Shown: positions 16,238-25,599 of the stretch, piece by piece | Layout of the letters: every line of letters starts with the position of its first letter | How positions within the stretch are numbered: position 1 is the stretch's first letter | The notes under the pieces: model-generated | Told to the model about the DNA's origin: nothing | Seen by the model: only the letters and a program-made list of their open reading frames with translations | Databases searched by the model: none | Assembly: GCA_002472565.1 (NCBI GenBank) | Contig: DKSK01000027.1 | Location: 225,010-289,009, forward strand | Source: Bacteroidales bacterium UBA7258 | Lineage (GTDB): Bacteria; Bacteroidota; Bacteroidia; Bacteroidales; UBA932 | DNA: 64,000 bases | Direction of reading: 5' to 3' | Program-made: the position numbers and the translations under genes

Positions 16238-19087
16238 CTATTTCAATACGATATTGACTATTTTCCCAGGGACCACAATGACTTTAGCCACGTTCTTTCC
16301 GGCCAAATATTTCTCTGTTTGTTCCATGGCGAGGACCTTCTCTTCAACCTCGGCCTTGCCGAGGGCCTTAGGAAGGCTGGCCGTGAAACGGGTCTTTCCG
16401 TTGAAGGAGACGGCATAAGTGACGTTGTCTTCCACCGTATATTCCTCCTTATACTGAGGGAAGGCCGCGAAAGAGACGCTCTGCTCATGTCCGAACTTGT
16501 GCCAGAGCTCCTCGGCCACATGAGGGCAGAAAGGAGAAATGAGCACCACCAGAGGCTCGAGTATGGCTTTCTTCGTGCAAGAGAGATCGGCGAGCTCGCC
16601 GACGGCTATCATGAAGGCGGAGATGGTCGTGTTGAACGAAAGTTTCTCTATGTCATCCTGCTCTTTCCCGATGAGGGTGTGAAGGGCCTTAAGCTCGGCG
16701 CGGCTTGGCTGGCCGTCTTCCGGAAGCCATTTTTCGCGATCATAGAAAAGCCTCCAGAATTTCCTCAGGAAACGGCTCACTCCGTCTATACCCTTGGTGT
16801 CCCATGGTTTGCTCTGTTCTATAGGCCCGAGGAACATCTCGTAGAGACGGAGAGTATCGGCTCCGTACTGGTCTACGATCATGTCAGGGTTCACTACGTT
16901 GAACATCGACTTGCTCATCTTCTCTACAGCCCAGCCGCAGACGTACTTACCATCCTCAAGGACGAATTCAGCATTTCTGTACTCAGGCCTCCATGCCTTG
17001 AAAGCCTCCGTATCCAGGACGTCGCCATGAACAATATTCACGTCGACATGGATAGGCGTCGTCTCGTATTTATCCTTCAGGCCGAGACTTACGAAGACCG
17101 GAGCCTTGGCGTGGTCGTCCGAATTTACTCTGTAGACGAAATTGGAGCGGCCCTGGATCATGCCCTGGTTCACAAGCTTCTGGAAAGGCTCCTTCTTGCA
17201 GGAATACCCATAGTCATAGAGGAACATATTCCAGAAACGGCTGTAGATGAGATGATGCGTCGCATGCTCGCTTCCTCCGAGGTAGAAATCCACATTCTGC
17301 CAGTAATCGTCAGCCTCTTTGCCGACAAGGGCCTCGTCGTTGTGAGGATCCATGTATCTGAGGTAATAGGCCGAAGAGCCGGCGAAACCAGGCATGGTGT
17401 TGAGGTCTATAGGGAAAATGTTCTTTCCGTCAATCTTGGAAGTGTCAGCCAGGCAGGCGTTCTTCTCATCCCAGGCCCATTTGGCAGCCCTTCCGAGAGG
17501 AGGTTCACCCGTTTCCGTAGGCCTGTAATCCGAAATCTCAGGCAGGGCCAGAGGCAGCTTGTCCTCCGGAATGCAGAAAGGCTCCCCGTCCTTGTAGTAA
17601 ATCGGGAAAGGCTCGCCCCAATAGCGCTGGCGGCTCCAGATGGCATCGCGCAGACGATAGTTTACCTTCACCCTTCCAAGATGATGCTCGGTGACGAATT
17701 TCCTCGTCGCGGATATGGCCTCCTTTACCGTGAGACCGTTGAGGCTGAAACCGTCAAGCGAAGCGGCGCCCTTGCGGGGAGAATTCATGACGATGCCTTC
17801 CTTGGCATCGAAACTTTCCTTGCTGACATCGGCCCCTTCGATGAGAGGCACAACAGGGAGATTGAAATGCCTGGCGAAGGCATAGTCGCGGCTGTCGTGG
17901 GCAGGGACCGCCATGATGGCGCCCGTACCGTAGCCGGAAAGCACATACTCTCCGACCCAGACAGGGACATCCTCCCCGGTGAATGGATTGACGGCGTAAG
18001 AGCCGGTGAAGACTCCTGTGACCCTGCGGTCGCTCATGCGCTCCAGCTCGGTGCGTCCCTCGACATATTTAAGATACTCCTCGACCTCGGCCTTGTGTTC
18101 AGGAGTGGTGAGCTCTTTCACGAGTTCACTCTCAGGGGCGAGAACCATGAAGGTCACGCCGAAGATGGTGTCGGCACGGGTGGTGAAGATGGTGAAATGC
18201 CTGTCTGAGCCCTTGACCTTGAACTCCATCTCGGTACCCTCGCTGCGGCCTATCCAGTTGCGCTGGATGATCTTTACCGATTCGCTCCAGTCTATGGTGT
18301 CGAGGCCGTCAAGGAGTCTCTGGGCATAGGCGGTGATTCTCAGGTTCCACTGTTCCATCGGCTTCTGCACCACCGGGAAGCCGCCACGGATGCTGACCCC
18401 GTTGACGACCTCGTCATTGGCGAGGACGGTGCCGAGGCCAGCGCACCAGTTCACCATGGAAACTCCCCTGTAGGCTATCCTGTAGTTCATAAGGGTCTCC
18501 TGGCGCTTGTGCTCGTCCATGGCCTTCCACTCCTGGGCCGTGAAACTGAGCGGCTCGCTCTGGGCCGCGTTGATGCCTTCGGTGCCCTGCTTCTCAAAAT
18601 GAGCCTTGAGCTCATCAATCGGACGGGCTTTGTCGGTGTCATAGTCATACCAGCTCTTGAACATCAGTTCAAAAGCCCACTGGGTCCACTTGTAATACTT
18701 AGGATCGCAGGTGCGCACCTCCCTGTCCCAGTCAAAGGAGAAGCCTATCTTGTCAAGCTGGCGGCGGTAGGTGTTGATGTTATTGGTCGTCGTCACCTCA
18801 GGATGCTGGCCGGTCTGGATGGCGTACTGCTCCGCCGGAAGTCCGAAGGCGTCATAGCCCATAGGATGGAGGACGTTGAAACCTTTGAGCCTTTTATAGC
18901 GGGCATAGATGTCGCTGGCTATGTATCCGAGAGGATGACCGACATGCAAACCCGCTCCCGAAGGATAAGGGAACATGTCAAGCACGTAATATTTCGGTTT
19001 GTCAGAATGGTTCTCAGCCTTGAATGTTTTCTCGGAGGCCCACCAGGCCTGCCACTTTGTCTCTATCGACTTGTAATCGTAATCCAT
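16238..19087 (-). CDS. leuS: Leucyl-tRNA synthetase
   Basis: A 949-residue class I synthetase that charges tRNA-Leu. The HIGH-type motif is in PYPSGAGLHVGHPLGY near residue 40, the editing (CP1) domain follows with TTRADTIFGVTFMV near residue 303, and the KMSKS loop is in VEKMSKSMFN near residue 720. The anticodon-binding region occupies the last 200 residues and ends in the small C-terminal domain with VAKVIVVPGKIVNIV. Length is slightly above the usual 860-880, with inserts typical of Bacteroidota LeuS. Flanked by 3 and 7 bases, so it is inside the operon. Confidence 0.98.
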   Translation of the reverse strand: MDYDYKSIETKWQAWWASEKTFKAENHSDKPKYYVLDMFPYPSGAGLHVGHPLGYIASDIYARYKRLKGFNVLHPMGYDAFGLPAEQYAIQTGQHPEVTTTNNINTYRRQLDKIGFSFDWDREVRTCDPKYYKWTQWAFELMFKSWYDYDTDKARPIDELKAHFEKQGTEGINAAQSEPLSFTAQEWKAMDEHKRQETLMNYRIAYRGVSMVNWCAGLGTVLANDEVVNGVSIRGGFPVVQKPMEQWNLRITAYAQRLLDGLDTIDWSESVKIIQRNWIGRSEGTEMEFKVKGSDRHFTIFTTRADTIFGVTFMVLAPESELVKELTTPEHKAEVEEYLKYVEGRTELERMSDRRVTGVFTGSYAVNPFTGEDVPVWVGEYVLSGYGTGAIMAVPAHDSRDYAFARHFNLPVVPLIEGADVSKESFDAKEGIVMNSPRKGAASLDGFSLNGLTVKEAISATRKFVTEHHLGRVKVNYRLRDAIWSRQRYWGEPFPIYYKDGEPFCIPEDKLPLALPEISDYRPTETGEPPLGRAAKWAWDEKNACLADTSKIDGKNIFPIDLNTMPGFAGSSAYYLRYMDPHNDEALVGKEADDYWQNVDFYLGGSEHATHHLIYSRFWNMFLYDYGYSCKKEPFQKLVNQGMIQGRSNFVYRVNSDDHAKAPVFVSLGLKDKYETTPIHVDVNIVHGDVLDTEAFKAWRPEYRNAEFVLEDGKYVCGWAVEKMSKSMFNVVNPDMIVDQYGADTLRLYEMFLGPIEQSKPWDTKGIDGVSRFLRKFWRLFYDREKWLPEDGQPSRAELKALHTLIGKEQDDIEKLSFNTTISAFMIAVGELADLSCTKKAILEPLVVLISPFCPHVAEELWHKFGHEQSVSFAAFPQYKEEYTVEDNVTYAVSFNGKTRFTASLPKALGKAEVEEKVLAMEQTEKYLAGKNVAKVIVVPGKIVNIVLK

Positions 19088-19090
19088 ATT

Positions 19091-20440
19091 CTAGTTAATC
19101 TTTATTTTTCCGCTTCCTTTCTTTTCAAGCCTGAACTCGACCGGTATGGTGACAGCCACCTTGACCGGCTTGCCCTTGACCTTGGCCGGCTTCCATTTCG
19201 GAGAGGCCTTGACAACTCTCAAGGCTTCCTCGTCGAGCAGAGGGTCGGCGCTTCTGGTGACCTTGGCATCTTCCACCCCACCGTCCTTTCCAATGATGAA
19301 CTGCACAAGGACACGGCCTTGAATCCCTTCATCTACAGCCTCTTTCGGATATTTGAGATAGAGGTAGACCCACTTCACCAGAAAATACTTCGGATCGCCT
19401 CTGCCCATGAATTCAGCCCTCTGGTCGGTGTCATAGTAGCCGTACACATGGTTGTCCGTGTCAGGTTTTATATCCATAGGGTTGAAGAGCGGAGTGGCGG
19501 AAGTGTTGGCGAGGGTGCGCAGAAAGTTGTACACATACTCAAGCTCAGCCTCCATCCCCTCATAGTCTATTATTGAGCCCGTGTCCTTCCATGTATCGTG
19601 CTCGGGATAGCGTCCGGTCGTGAACATCACGGAAGGTATCTTCTTGGAATAGAAGGCTCTGTGGTCGGAAGGATAAGGCTCTTGGGCGCTTATCTTCGGG
19701 TAGACGGGTTCAAGACTCGTCACCATGGAGTTTATGATGGAATTCATGTCGGCGTTCGAGGAAGTATAGGCCGTGAAGCTGTCTGAGCCCGTGCCGACCA
19801 TGTCCAGATTGACCATGGCGTCTATCTTGTCCACATCGGAAAAAGATCTGTTCAGGAAATACCAGGCCCCCGCATAGGAACGTGTAGAAGCGCCGAAACC
19901 GATGAAGATGACGGATCTCCGAAAGAGGATGGAGTTGGTGCTCACCCTTCTGGCGAGCTCCAGCATAAGCGCAAGTCCGGAAGCGTTACCGTTGGCTCCG
20001 TAATAGATCTGCTTCTCTTTCACTCCGTTGACAGTCAGTTCGTTGACTCCGAGATTATCCATTCTCGCCCCGACTACGATATAATGGTCGCGCAGAGCCG
20101 GATCATAGCCTTGGACCAGGCCGACGACATTTCTGGACTTCAAGGTATCGCCCCCTTCGGAGACTATGCCGAATCTCATGCCGCTGTTTTCAAGGACGTC
20201 CACTCCGCAGTTTTTCAGGACTACGGCCACGTAGTCAGCCGTCCGGCTCTCGCCCTCGGAGCCAGGGGCGCGGCCCTCCATGGAAGCCGCCGACACCATC
20301 GTCACATGCTCACGCATGGCCTTCACCGTCTCGCTCTCACCGAGTTCCGGGAAATCATTGCGGTACTGGGCCAGAGAAGGAAGGCAGAGGAGAAGCGCCG
20401 CAGAGGCGGAGAATATTGCTAAATAGTGATTCATGGTCAT
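19091..20440 (-). CDS. Degenerate M28 peptidase fold fused to a TonB C-terminal domain
   Basis: A 449-residue exported protein. Signal peptide residues 3-25 end at SLAQ. Residues 30-315 follow the M28 Zn-aminopeptidase fold, but the metal and catalytic positions are changed. The usual GAHYDHLG is GARMDNLG (125-131), GADDNASG is GANGNASG (148-155), and the catalytic Glu-Glu is Ser185-Thr186. Asp213 (NLDMVG) and His260 (SDHRAF) remain. Residues 355-437 are a TonB C-terminal-like domain (YPKEAVDEGIQGRVLVQFII). It is probably a non-catalytic binding protein. ATG at 20440 forms an ATGA overlap with the SPOR gene. Confidence 0.82.
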   Translation of the reverse strand: MTMNHYLAIFSASAALLLCLPSLAQYRNDFPELGESETVKAMREHVTMVSAASMEGRAPGSEGESRTADYVAVVLKNCGVDVLENSGMRFGIVSEGGDTLKSRNVVGLVQGYDPALRDHYIVVGARMDNLGVNELTVNGVKEKQIYYGANGNASGLALMLELARRVSTNSILFRRSVIFIGFGASTRSYAGAWYFLNRSFSDVDKIDAMVNLDMVGTGSDSFTAYTSSNADMNSIINSMVTSLEPVYPKISAQEPYPSDHRAFYSKKIPSVMFTTGRYPEHDTWKDTGSIIDYEGMEAELEYVYNFLRTLANTSATPLFNPMDIKPDTDNHVYGYYDTDQRAEFMGRGDPKYFLVKWVYLYLKYPKEAVDEGIQGRVLVQFIIGKDGGVEDAKVTRSADPLLDEEALRVVKASPKWKPAKVKGKPVKVAVTIPVEFRLEKKGSGKIKIN

Positions 20441-20952
20441 TCGTTGACAAGTATCCACACATCATCAGGGCAGAAATCCTCTTCTTTCACCTTCTTCAGG
20501 TCATTGAAGGCTTCCTGCAGCATATCGGTCGGGCAGATGCCAACGGCGTTGAATCCGTTGCGGAAACTGATTAGAGTTCCCGTGTAGCCCTCTCCGTTCA
20601 CCTTGGTTAGAAGATTTTCGGCATTTGTCCTGGAATGGAAAGCCCCCACCACTATGTAATAGCGGAAGTCGAGCTTGGTGGTGAAAAGACCGCCCAGTTC
20701 CGAAGGGTTGAGAATGGTTCCGTTGATCTGCTTGATGGAGTCCAGAACAGCGATGGAGTCTGCCATGGCCTTCTCGACAAGCCTGAGCGAATCAATCCTG
20801 GCCTGGTGGCGGGCCTCCTCGACACTGTCGATTCTGGCCTTCATCTCGGCGATCTCCTCGGAAGTCGGCCTTCCGGCAAGTTTCCGGAAAGTGTCGCAGC
20901 CCGGAGCAAGCGCCAGAACCGCCGCAATTAGAATGATCAGAGACTTCTTCAT
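20437..20952 (-). CDS. SPOR domain lipoprotein
   Basis: A 171-residue lipoprotein. The ATG at 20952 gives a clean lipoprotein signal (MKKSLIILIAAVLALAPGC, Cys19); an upstream in-frame start at 20982 would bury it. Residues 30-75 are a charged helix likely to form a coiled coil (EEIAEMKARIDSVEEAR...). Residues 95-170 look like a SPOR domain: FRYYIVVGAFHSRTNAENL, then GYTGTLISFRNGFNAVGI. SPOR domains bind denuded septal peptidoglycan glycans. First gene of the operon running to 14280. Confidence 0.82.
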   Translation of the reverse strand: MKKSLIILIAAVLALAPGCDTFRKLAGRPTSEEIAEMKARIDSVEEARHQARIDSLRLVEKAMADSIAVLDSIKQINGTILNPSELGGLFTTKLDFRYYIVVGAFHSRTNAENLLTKVNGEGYTGTLISFRNGFNAVGICPTDMLQEAFNDLKKVKEEDFCPDDVWILVNE

Positions 20953-20969
20953 GATAAGCCGATTTTCTG

Positions 20970-20977
20970 CAAATTTA
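20970..20977 (-). promoter_or_regulatory. TAnnTTTG -7 box for SPOR-leuS operon
   Basis: TAAATTTG on the minus strand, 17 bases before the ATG at 20952; divergent from the box at 20991-20998. Confidence 0.75.
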
Positions 20978-20990
20978 CACATTAATTACC

Positions 20991-20998
20991 TAAATTTG
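20991..20998 (+). promoter_or_regulatory. TAnnTTTG -7 box for DUF389 operon
   Basis: TAAATTTG 22 bases before the ATG at 21021; only 13 bases separate it from the opposing box. Confidence 0.75.
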
Positions 20999-21020
20999 TA
21001 GCCGGAGGACTTAAAAAGCC

Positions 21021-22361
21021 ATGCTCAAAACATTCAAGAAGACCATTCACGCTCTCGCAGACATACAAGGAGACATAGACCCGATCTCCGCGGAGGAAAA
21101 TATCAAGTCGGGAATCCCTTACAGAGGACCGAACCTATGGATTCTCGCTTTCGCCATAGTTCTCGCCTCCGTAGGTCTCAACATCAATTCCACGGCGGTC
21201 ATTATCGGCGCCATGCTGGTTTCTCCGCTCATGGGGCCTATCTTCGGACTGGGACTCGGACTCGGGACCAATGACACCCAGGTGCTCAGAGATTCGGGAA
21301 AGAATCTTCTCGTGATGGTGGCGGTCAGCCTCCTGGCTTCCTTCATCTATTTCCTCATCACGCCGCTCAAGCTGGACAACCCTACCGAGCTGCTCTCCAG
21401 AACGAATCCGACCATCTATGATGTGGTGATAGCCTTCTTCGGCGGTCTGGCCGGAATTTTCGAGATGAGCCGCAAGAAGAAGGGCACTGTGCTCTCCGGA
21501 GTAGCCATCGCCACGGCCCTCATGCCTCCGCTCTGCACGGCGGGCTACGGACTGGCCAGCCTCAACATGAGATACTTCGCCGGAGCCTTGCTCCTCTTCA
21601 GCATCAATACGGTCTTCATCACCCTGGCGACCTTGATGATGGTGAAATTTCTCAAGTACCCGGAACGTCAGTTCCAGAACGAGAAGACCGCCAGGCACGT
21701 AAGGAATTGGATAACAGTAGCCGTAGTGCTGGTCACGGTCCCGAGTATCTGGTCGGCGGTGGTGATGATCCGCAAGAATTCTTTCGAGATGAAGGTCGAG
21801 AGCTTTATCGCTGACAACAAGAATCTGGACAACGGCTACATCTCCGACTACAAGACCGACTATCGCAAAGGCGGCTCCCTGAAAGTCTACATAACGGGCG
21901 GGACGCTCACGGCTTCAGAGAAAGACGCCCTTCTCTCTTCGGCCGAGGATCACGGGCTCTCCAAGTCGCAGATAGAGTTCAAGGAGCACGTCATCGGCTC
22001 AGGCGCCTCGGACAGTTCCGAGAAGCTCGTCAAGGGCATCTATGAGAGGACGGATTCGGAAATTTCCAAGCGGGAACAGGAGATAGCCAGGCTCGAAGAT
22101 GAAATCGCGAAGCTGAAAAAGGACGAAATACCTTACTCCCAGATAACCAGGGAAGCCGTAACCCAATATCCGGAGATCAAAGACCTCTTCATTTCGCGCG
22201 GGGCGGAAGTCTCTTCTGACAGTCTCGCCGAAAAACCTTGCGTACTTGTGGTGGCCAAGAGCGAGAAGCAGTTAGGGGAGGCGGCCCGCGAGAAGCTTGC
22301 TGACTGGCTCAAGGTCAGGCTGAACGACACCACCGTGGTGGTAATCAACAAGATCAATTGA
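21021..22361 (+). CDS. DUF389 / TIGR00341 family membrane protein
   Basis: A 446-residue membrane protein of the DUF389 family. The hallmark block is LNINSTAVIIGAMLVSPLMG near residue 53, followed by six or so hydrophobic segments, including GVAIATALMPPLCTAGYGLA near residue 160. From about residue 250 the protein is soluble. It contains a coiled-coil stretch (ISKREQEIARLEDEIAKLKK) near residue 345 and a mixed alpha/beta end. The function of the family is not established. The stop overlaps the TTG start of the next gene. Confidence 0.88.
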   Translation: MLKTFKKTIHALADIQGDIDPISAEENIKSGIPYRGPNLWILAFAIVLASVGLNINSTAVIIGAMLVSPLMGPIFGLGLGLGTNDTQVLRDSGKNLLVMVAVSLLASFIYFLITPLKLDNPTELLSRTNPTIYDVVIAFFGGLAGIFEMSRKKKGTVLSGVAIATALMPPLCTAGYGLASLNMRYFAGALLLFSINTVFITLATLMMVKFLKYPERQFQNEKTARHVRNWITVAVVLVTVPSIWSAVVMIRKNSFEMKVESFIADNKNLDNGYISDYKTDYRKGGSLKVYITGGTLTASEKDALLSSAEDHGLSKSQIEFKEHVIGSGASDSSEKLVKGIYERTDSEISKREQEIARLEDEIAKLKKDEIPYSQITREAVTQYPEIKDLFISRGAEVSSDSLAEKPCVLVVAKSEKQLGEAAREKLADWLKVRLNDTTVVVINKIN

Positions 22362-23491
22362 GGAACGCCGCACTAGTCATATCGCTGCTTCTGCTGCTTG
22401 TCCAGCCGGCGGGGGTCGGCAGGCGGAGGCCTCAGAGGACGCTCTGCAAGCCCTTCCCCATCCTGCACGCCCAAGACAAGGGCTTTTCTCTCTTTCTGCC
22501 CCGCCCTCCACGGACAGGCTTGGCGGCGGACACGATTGAAGTCGCACTGATAGGCGATGTAATGATGCACACAAAGCAGCTGGACTATGACTATAGGACC
22601 TTTCTGGAGGGAATCCAGAACAGGCTCAAGGGAGCCGACCTCGCCATAGCCAACATGGAATTCACCCTCGCCGGAAAGCCTTACAGCGGCTATCCGGCCT
22701 TCTCCGCACCTGACGGCTACCCAGCCTATATCCGGGATTGCGGGGTCGACGTCTTCCTCACGGCGAACAACCACATCCTAGACAAAGGCAAGGCCGGGGC
22801 CGAGAGGACGGAGAGAATCTATGAGAGCATGGAAGGGGTCAGATATACGGGGCTTTCCTCCGGTCCCGCCCGCCTAGAGTCGTCCTATCCGCTCTTTCTC
22901 AACGTCAGGGGAATCCGTCTCGCCCTCGTCAATTTCACTTACGGGACAAACGCCGCCATATCTTCGGAATGGCCGAAGGTCAACAGGATGGACCGGAATG
23001 AAATCAGCAAGGCCATAGCGAAGGCCAGGGCGAGGGGCGCCGATTTCGTCATCGCCCTACCGCACTGGGGGACAGAGTACAAACTGAGGCATGACCAGAG
23101 CCAGGAAAATATGGCGCGGTGGCTCGCGGGCGAAGGGGTTGACGCCATTGTAGGCGCCCATCCGCACGTAGTGCAGGATTCTTCCGTCATCGACGGGGTT
23201 CCGGTCTATTATTCTCTGGGTAACGCGGTCTCGAACATGAGCGCGATAAACACCCGCCTCGAGCTTCTCGTCACTCTGAGATTCACCATAAATCCGGAAG
23301 GCGTCAAGGAGATGCTCGGGAGCGAGGCAGAATATCTTTGGTGCACCAGGCCCGGCACGCTTACGGATGGCTTCATGACCATAGCCGTGTCTGACTATGA
23401 AGGGAAACGGAGACTATGGAAGGACCCCTCCGACTACGACAATATGATTGCGACAAGAGACAGGGTAAGCTCTGCCGTTGGAATTGACTAA
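22358..23491 (+). CDS. CapA family (PGA_cap) metallophosphatase-like protein
   Basis: A 377-residue exported protein starting at TTG 22358, overlapping the previous stop by 4 bases. Residues 4-20 form a signal peptide. The CapA/PGA_cap domain begins near residue 60 with IEVALIGDVMMH. It continues with ADLAIANMEFTLAG, VFLTANNHILDKG near residue 134, and ADFVIALPHWGTEY plus IVGAHPHVVQ near residue 264. The Asp, Asn and His residues match the calcineurin-like metal-site pattern. CapA proteins are linked to poly-gamma-glutamate capsule in Bacillus, but most homologues, including those of Bacteroidota, have no known substrate. Confidence 0.87.
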   Translation: MRNAALVISLLLLLVQPAGVGRRRPQRTLCKPFPILHAQDKGFSLFLPRPPRTGLAADTIEVALIGDVMMHTKQLDYDYRTFLEGIQNRLKGADLAIANMEFTLAGKPYSGYPAFSAPDGYPAYIRDCGVDVFLTANNHILDKGKAGAERTERIYESMEGVRYTGLSSGPARLESSYPLFLNVRGIRLALVNFTYGTNAAISSEWPKVNRMDRNEISKAIAKARARGADFVIALPHWGTEYKLRHDQSQENMARWLAGEGVDAIVGAHPHVVQDSSVIDGVPVYYSLGNAVSNMSAINTRLELLVTLRFTINPEGVKEMLGSEAEYLWCTRPGTLTDGFMTIAVSDYEGKRRLWKDPSDYDNMIATRDRVSSAVGID

Positions 23492-23500
23492 ACATTCGTG

Positions 23501-24514
23501 ATGAAGAAAACCATAACATTGGAAACTTTCGACCCCATAGAGATTTACGGGGCCGGGAACAAAATTCTCGAGCGCTTCTGCACCTATTTTCCGAATCTGA
23601 AGGTGGTCGCGAGAGGCAACCGGCTCATGCTGGAAGGCGGAGAAAACGACATCGATGAGTTCGAAATCAGATTCGCGGAATTGACCCAGGCAAGGAAACA
23701 CAAGCTGAGCCTGACTCCCTACGATGTCGATGACATCTTCGACGGGGAGAAGGATGCCTCAAAGTTCAGGATGAACGGGGACGCGATCATTGTCCATGGA
23801 ACTGACGGGAAACCGATCAAGGCAAGGAACAAGACTCAGCAGGACATGGTGAAGGCCTATTTTGAGAATGACCTTGTCTTCGCGGTAGGACCTGCCGGCA
23901 CCGGAAAAACTTATGTGGCCATAGCGCTGGCCGTCCGCGCCCTCAAGAATCGGGAGATCAAGAGGATCATCCTGACCCGTCCCGCTGTGGAGGCCGGTGA
24001 AAGGCTCGGCTTCCTGCCGGGCGACCTAAAGGATAAACTTGACCCTTACCTGCAGCCGCTCTACGACGCTCTCGGGGACATGATTCCTTCGCGGAAGCTC
24101 CAGGAATTCATGGGGGACGGCACGATCCAGATTGCTCCTCTGGCCTATATGCGCGGACGCACCCTGGACAGGGCCTGCGTGATCCTGGACGAGGCCCAGA
24201 ACACGACTATCGGCCAGCTGAAAATGTTCCTTACCAGAATGGGGCCTAACGCCAAGTTCATCGTGACGGGCGACGCCAGCCAGATCGACCTGCCTCACGG
24301 TACCGAATCAGGGCTTCTTCGCGGCATGGACCTTCTGCGCGACATCAAAGGCATCGCGGCGATCCGCTTCACCAGCGATGACATTGTCCGCCACCCTCTG
24401 GTCACCAAGATCGTACGGGCCTTCGACAAGGCCGGAAGGACCCTGCCAGCCGCTTCGGACGGTTCTCCTAAGCCAGACTCCGTATCGGTAGGGCGGCCTG
24501 ACAAACCGGAATAG
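23501..24514 (+). CDS. phoH: PhoH family ATPase
   Basis: A 337-residue PhoH-type P-loop ATPase (ATG at 23501; GTG at 23498 is in frame). The N-terminal part (1-105) is KH-like. Walker A is VGPAGTGKTYVA near residue 130, then LTRPAVEAGERLGFLPGD and PLAYMRGRTLD, which are diagnostic of PhoH. Walker B is CVILDEAQN near residue 226. PhoH relatives bind RNA and have been tied to phosphate starvation, helicase activity and YbeZ-YbeY rRNA processing. No ybeY gene is next to it here. Confidence 0.94.
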   Translation: MKKTITLETFDPIEIYGAGNKILERFCTYFPNLKVVARGNRLMLEGGENDIDEFEIRFAELTQARKHKLSLTPYDVDDIFDGEKDASKFRMNGDAIIVHGTDGKPIKARNKTQQDMVKAYFENDLVFAVGPAGTGKTYVAIALAVRALKNREIKRIILTRPAVEAGERLGFLPGDLKDKLDPYLQPLYDALGDMIPSRKLQEFMGDGTIQIAPLAYMRGRTLDRACVILDEAQNTTIGQLKMFLTRMGPNAKFIVTGDASQIDLPHGTESGLLRGMDLLRDIKGIAAIRFTSDDIVRHPLVTKIVRAFDKAGRTLPAASDGSPKPDSVSVGRPDKPE

Positions 24515-24538
24515 AATACTAATCATTTTTTAAATGAC

Positions 24539-25576
24539 ATGAACAGCTTGATTTTGACTTTACTTTCGATGCTCGGCGTACTTGGGTGCAAGGGCTACGC
24601 CGACCTCAACGTGGACGAATTCGAAAAGATGCTCTCGAAAGACAAGGCCGCCCAGCTCGTGGATGTCCGCACGCCTGAAGAATATGCCGCAGGACACCTA
24701 CCGGGAGCAATCAACATCAACTTTCAAGACGAAGCTTTCATAGAAAACGCCAAGGCCCTGCTCTCAAAGGAGCAGCCTGTGATGGTATATTGCCGGAGCG
24801 GGAAGCGAAGCGCCGCCGCTGCAGCAGTCCTGGATGGTAACTTTTTCAAAACCTACAATCTTCTCGGAGGCTTCCTCGCCTGGACCGGAGCCGGGAAGCC
24901 GGTATCGGCCTATGATGTGGAAGGCTTCAAGACCGCTTCCGGAGAACTTCTCACCGTCAGCCTCATTAAACACGGTTCACTGGCAATCCGTTACAAGGGT
25001 CTGTCCATACAGGTAGACCCGGTATCCGGCTACGGCAGACAGACAGACTATGCGAAGGAATTTCCAAAAGCAGACATAATTCTGGTCACCCATGAACATG
25101 GCGACCATTTTGACAAAGACGCCATAGCCTCCCTGAGAAAGGATGACACTCAGCTGTTTACGAATGCTCGCTGCGCGGAAATGCTTCTCTGGGGGAAAGC
25201 TCTTGCAAACGGTGAAAGCGCCTCTCTTCCGGGAGGGATTCTTCTGGATGCCGTTCCCGCCTACAACTACACCGAGGGCCACCTTCAGTTCCACCCGAAA
25301 GGCAGGGACAACGGCTTCGTGCTCACTATCGACGGCTTCCGCATCTACATCGCCGGAGACACTGAAGACATTCCGGAAATGGCCGGGCTGAAAGATATCG
25401 ACCTTGCCTTCCTCCCTGTCAACCAGCCATATACCATGACCGTCGACCAGTGCGTGAAGGCCGCGAAGACCTTAGCGCCGAAGGTGCTGATTCCATATCA
25501 TTTCGCTCAGACAGACCTCTCTTCCCTGCCGGGGCAGCTCCCCGGAATCGATGTAAGGCTACGCCAGATGCAATAG
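24539..25576 (+). CDS. Rhodanese / metallo-beta-lactamase-fold fusion lipoprotein
   Basis: A 345-residue two-domain protein. The N-terminal signal has a possible lipobox (GVLGC, Cys17). Residues 25-125 are a rhodanese domain with VDVRTPEEYAAGHLPGA and the active-site Cys in VYCRSGKRS near residue 85. Residues 140-340 are a UlaG-like metallo-hydrolase with VTHEHGDHFD near residue 185, YIAGDTEDIPEM near residue 270 and a conserved late His in LIPYHFAQ. The order, rhodanese first, and the periplasmic location differ from the usual persulfide dioxygenase-rhodanese fusions. Substrate unknown; sulfur transfer is only a suggestion. Confidence 0.85.
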   Translation: MNSLILTLLSMLGVLGCKGYADLNVDEFEKMLSKDKAAQLVDVRTPEEYAAGHLPGAININFQDEAFIENAKALLSKEQPVMVYCRSGKRSAAAAAVLDGNFFKTYNLLGGFLAWTGAGKPVSAYDVEGFKTASGELLTVSLIKHGSLAIRYKGLSIQVDPVSGYGRQTDYAKEFPKADIILVTHEHGDHFDKDAIASLRKDDTQLFTNARCAEMLLWGKALANGESASLPGGILLDAVPAYNYTEGHLQFHPKGRDNGFVLTIDGFRIYIAGDTEDIPEMAGLKDIDLAFLPVNQPYTMTVDQCVKAAKTLAPKVLIPYHFAQTDLSSLPGQLPGIDVRLRQMQ

Positions 25577-25599
25577 GCCGGGGCAAGCATCTCATCACC

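Noticed and set aside
16319..18208. 629-codon open frame opposite leuS
   Set aside because: Shadow of the leuS codons; no promoter, no domain.
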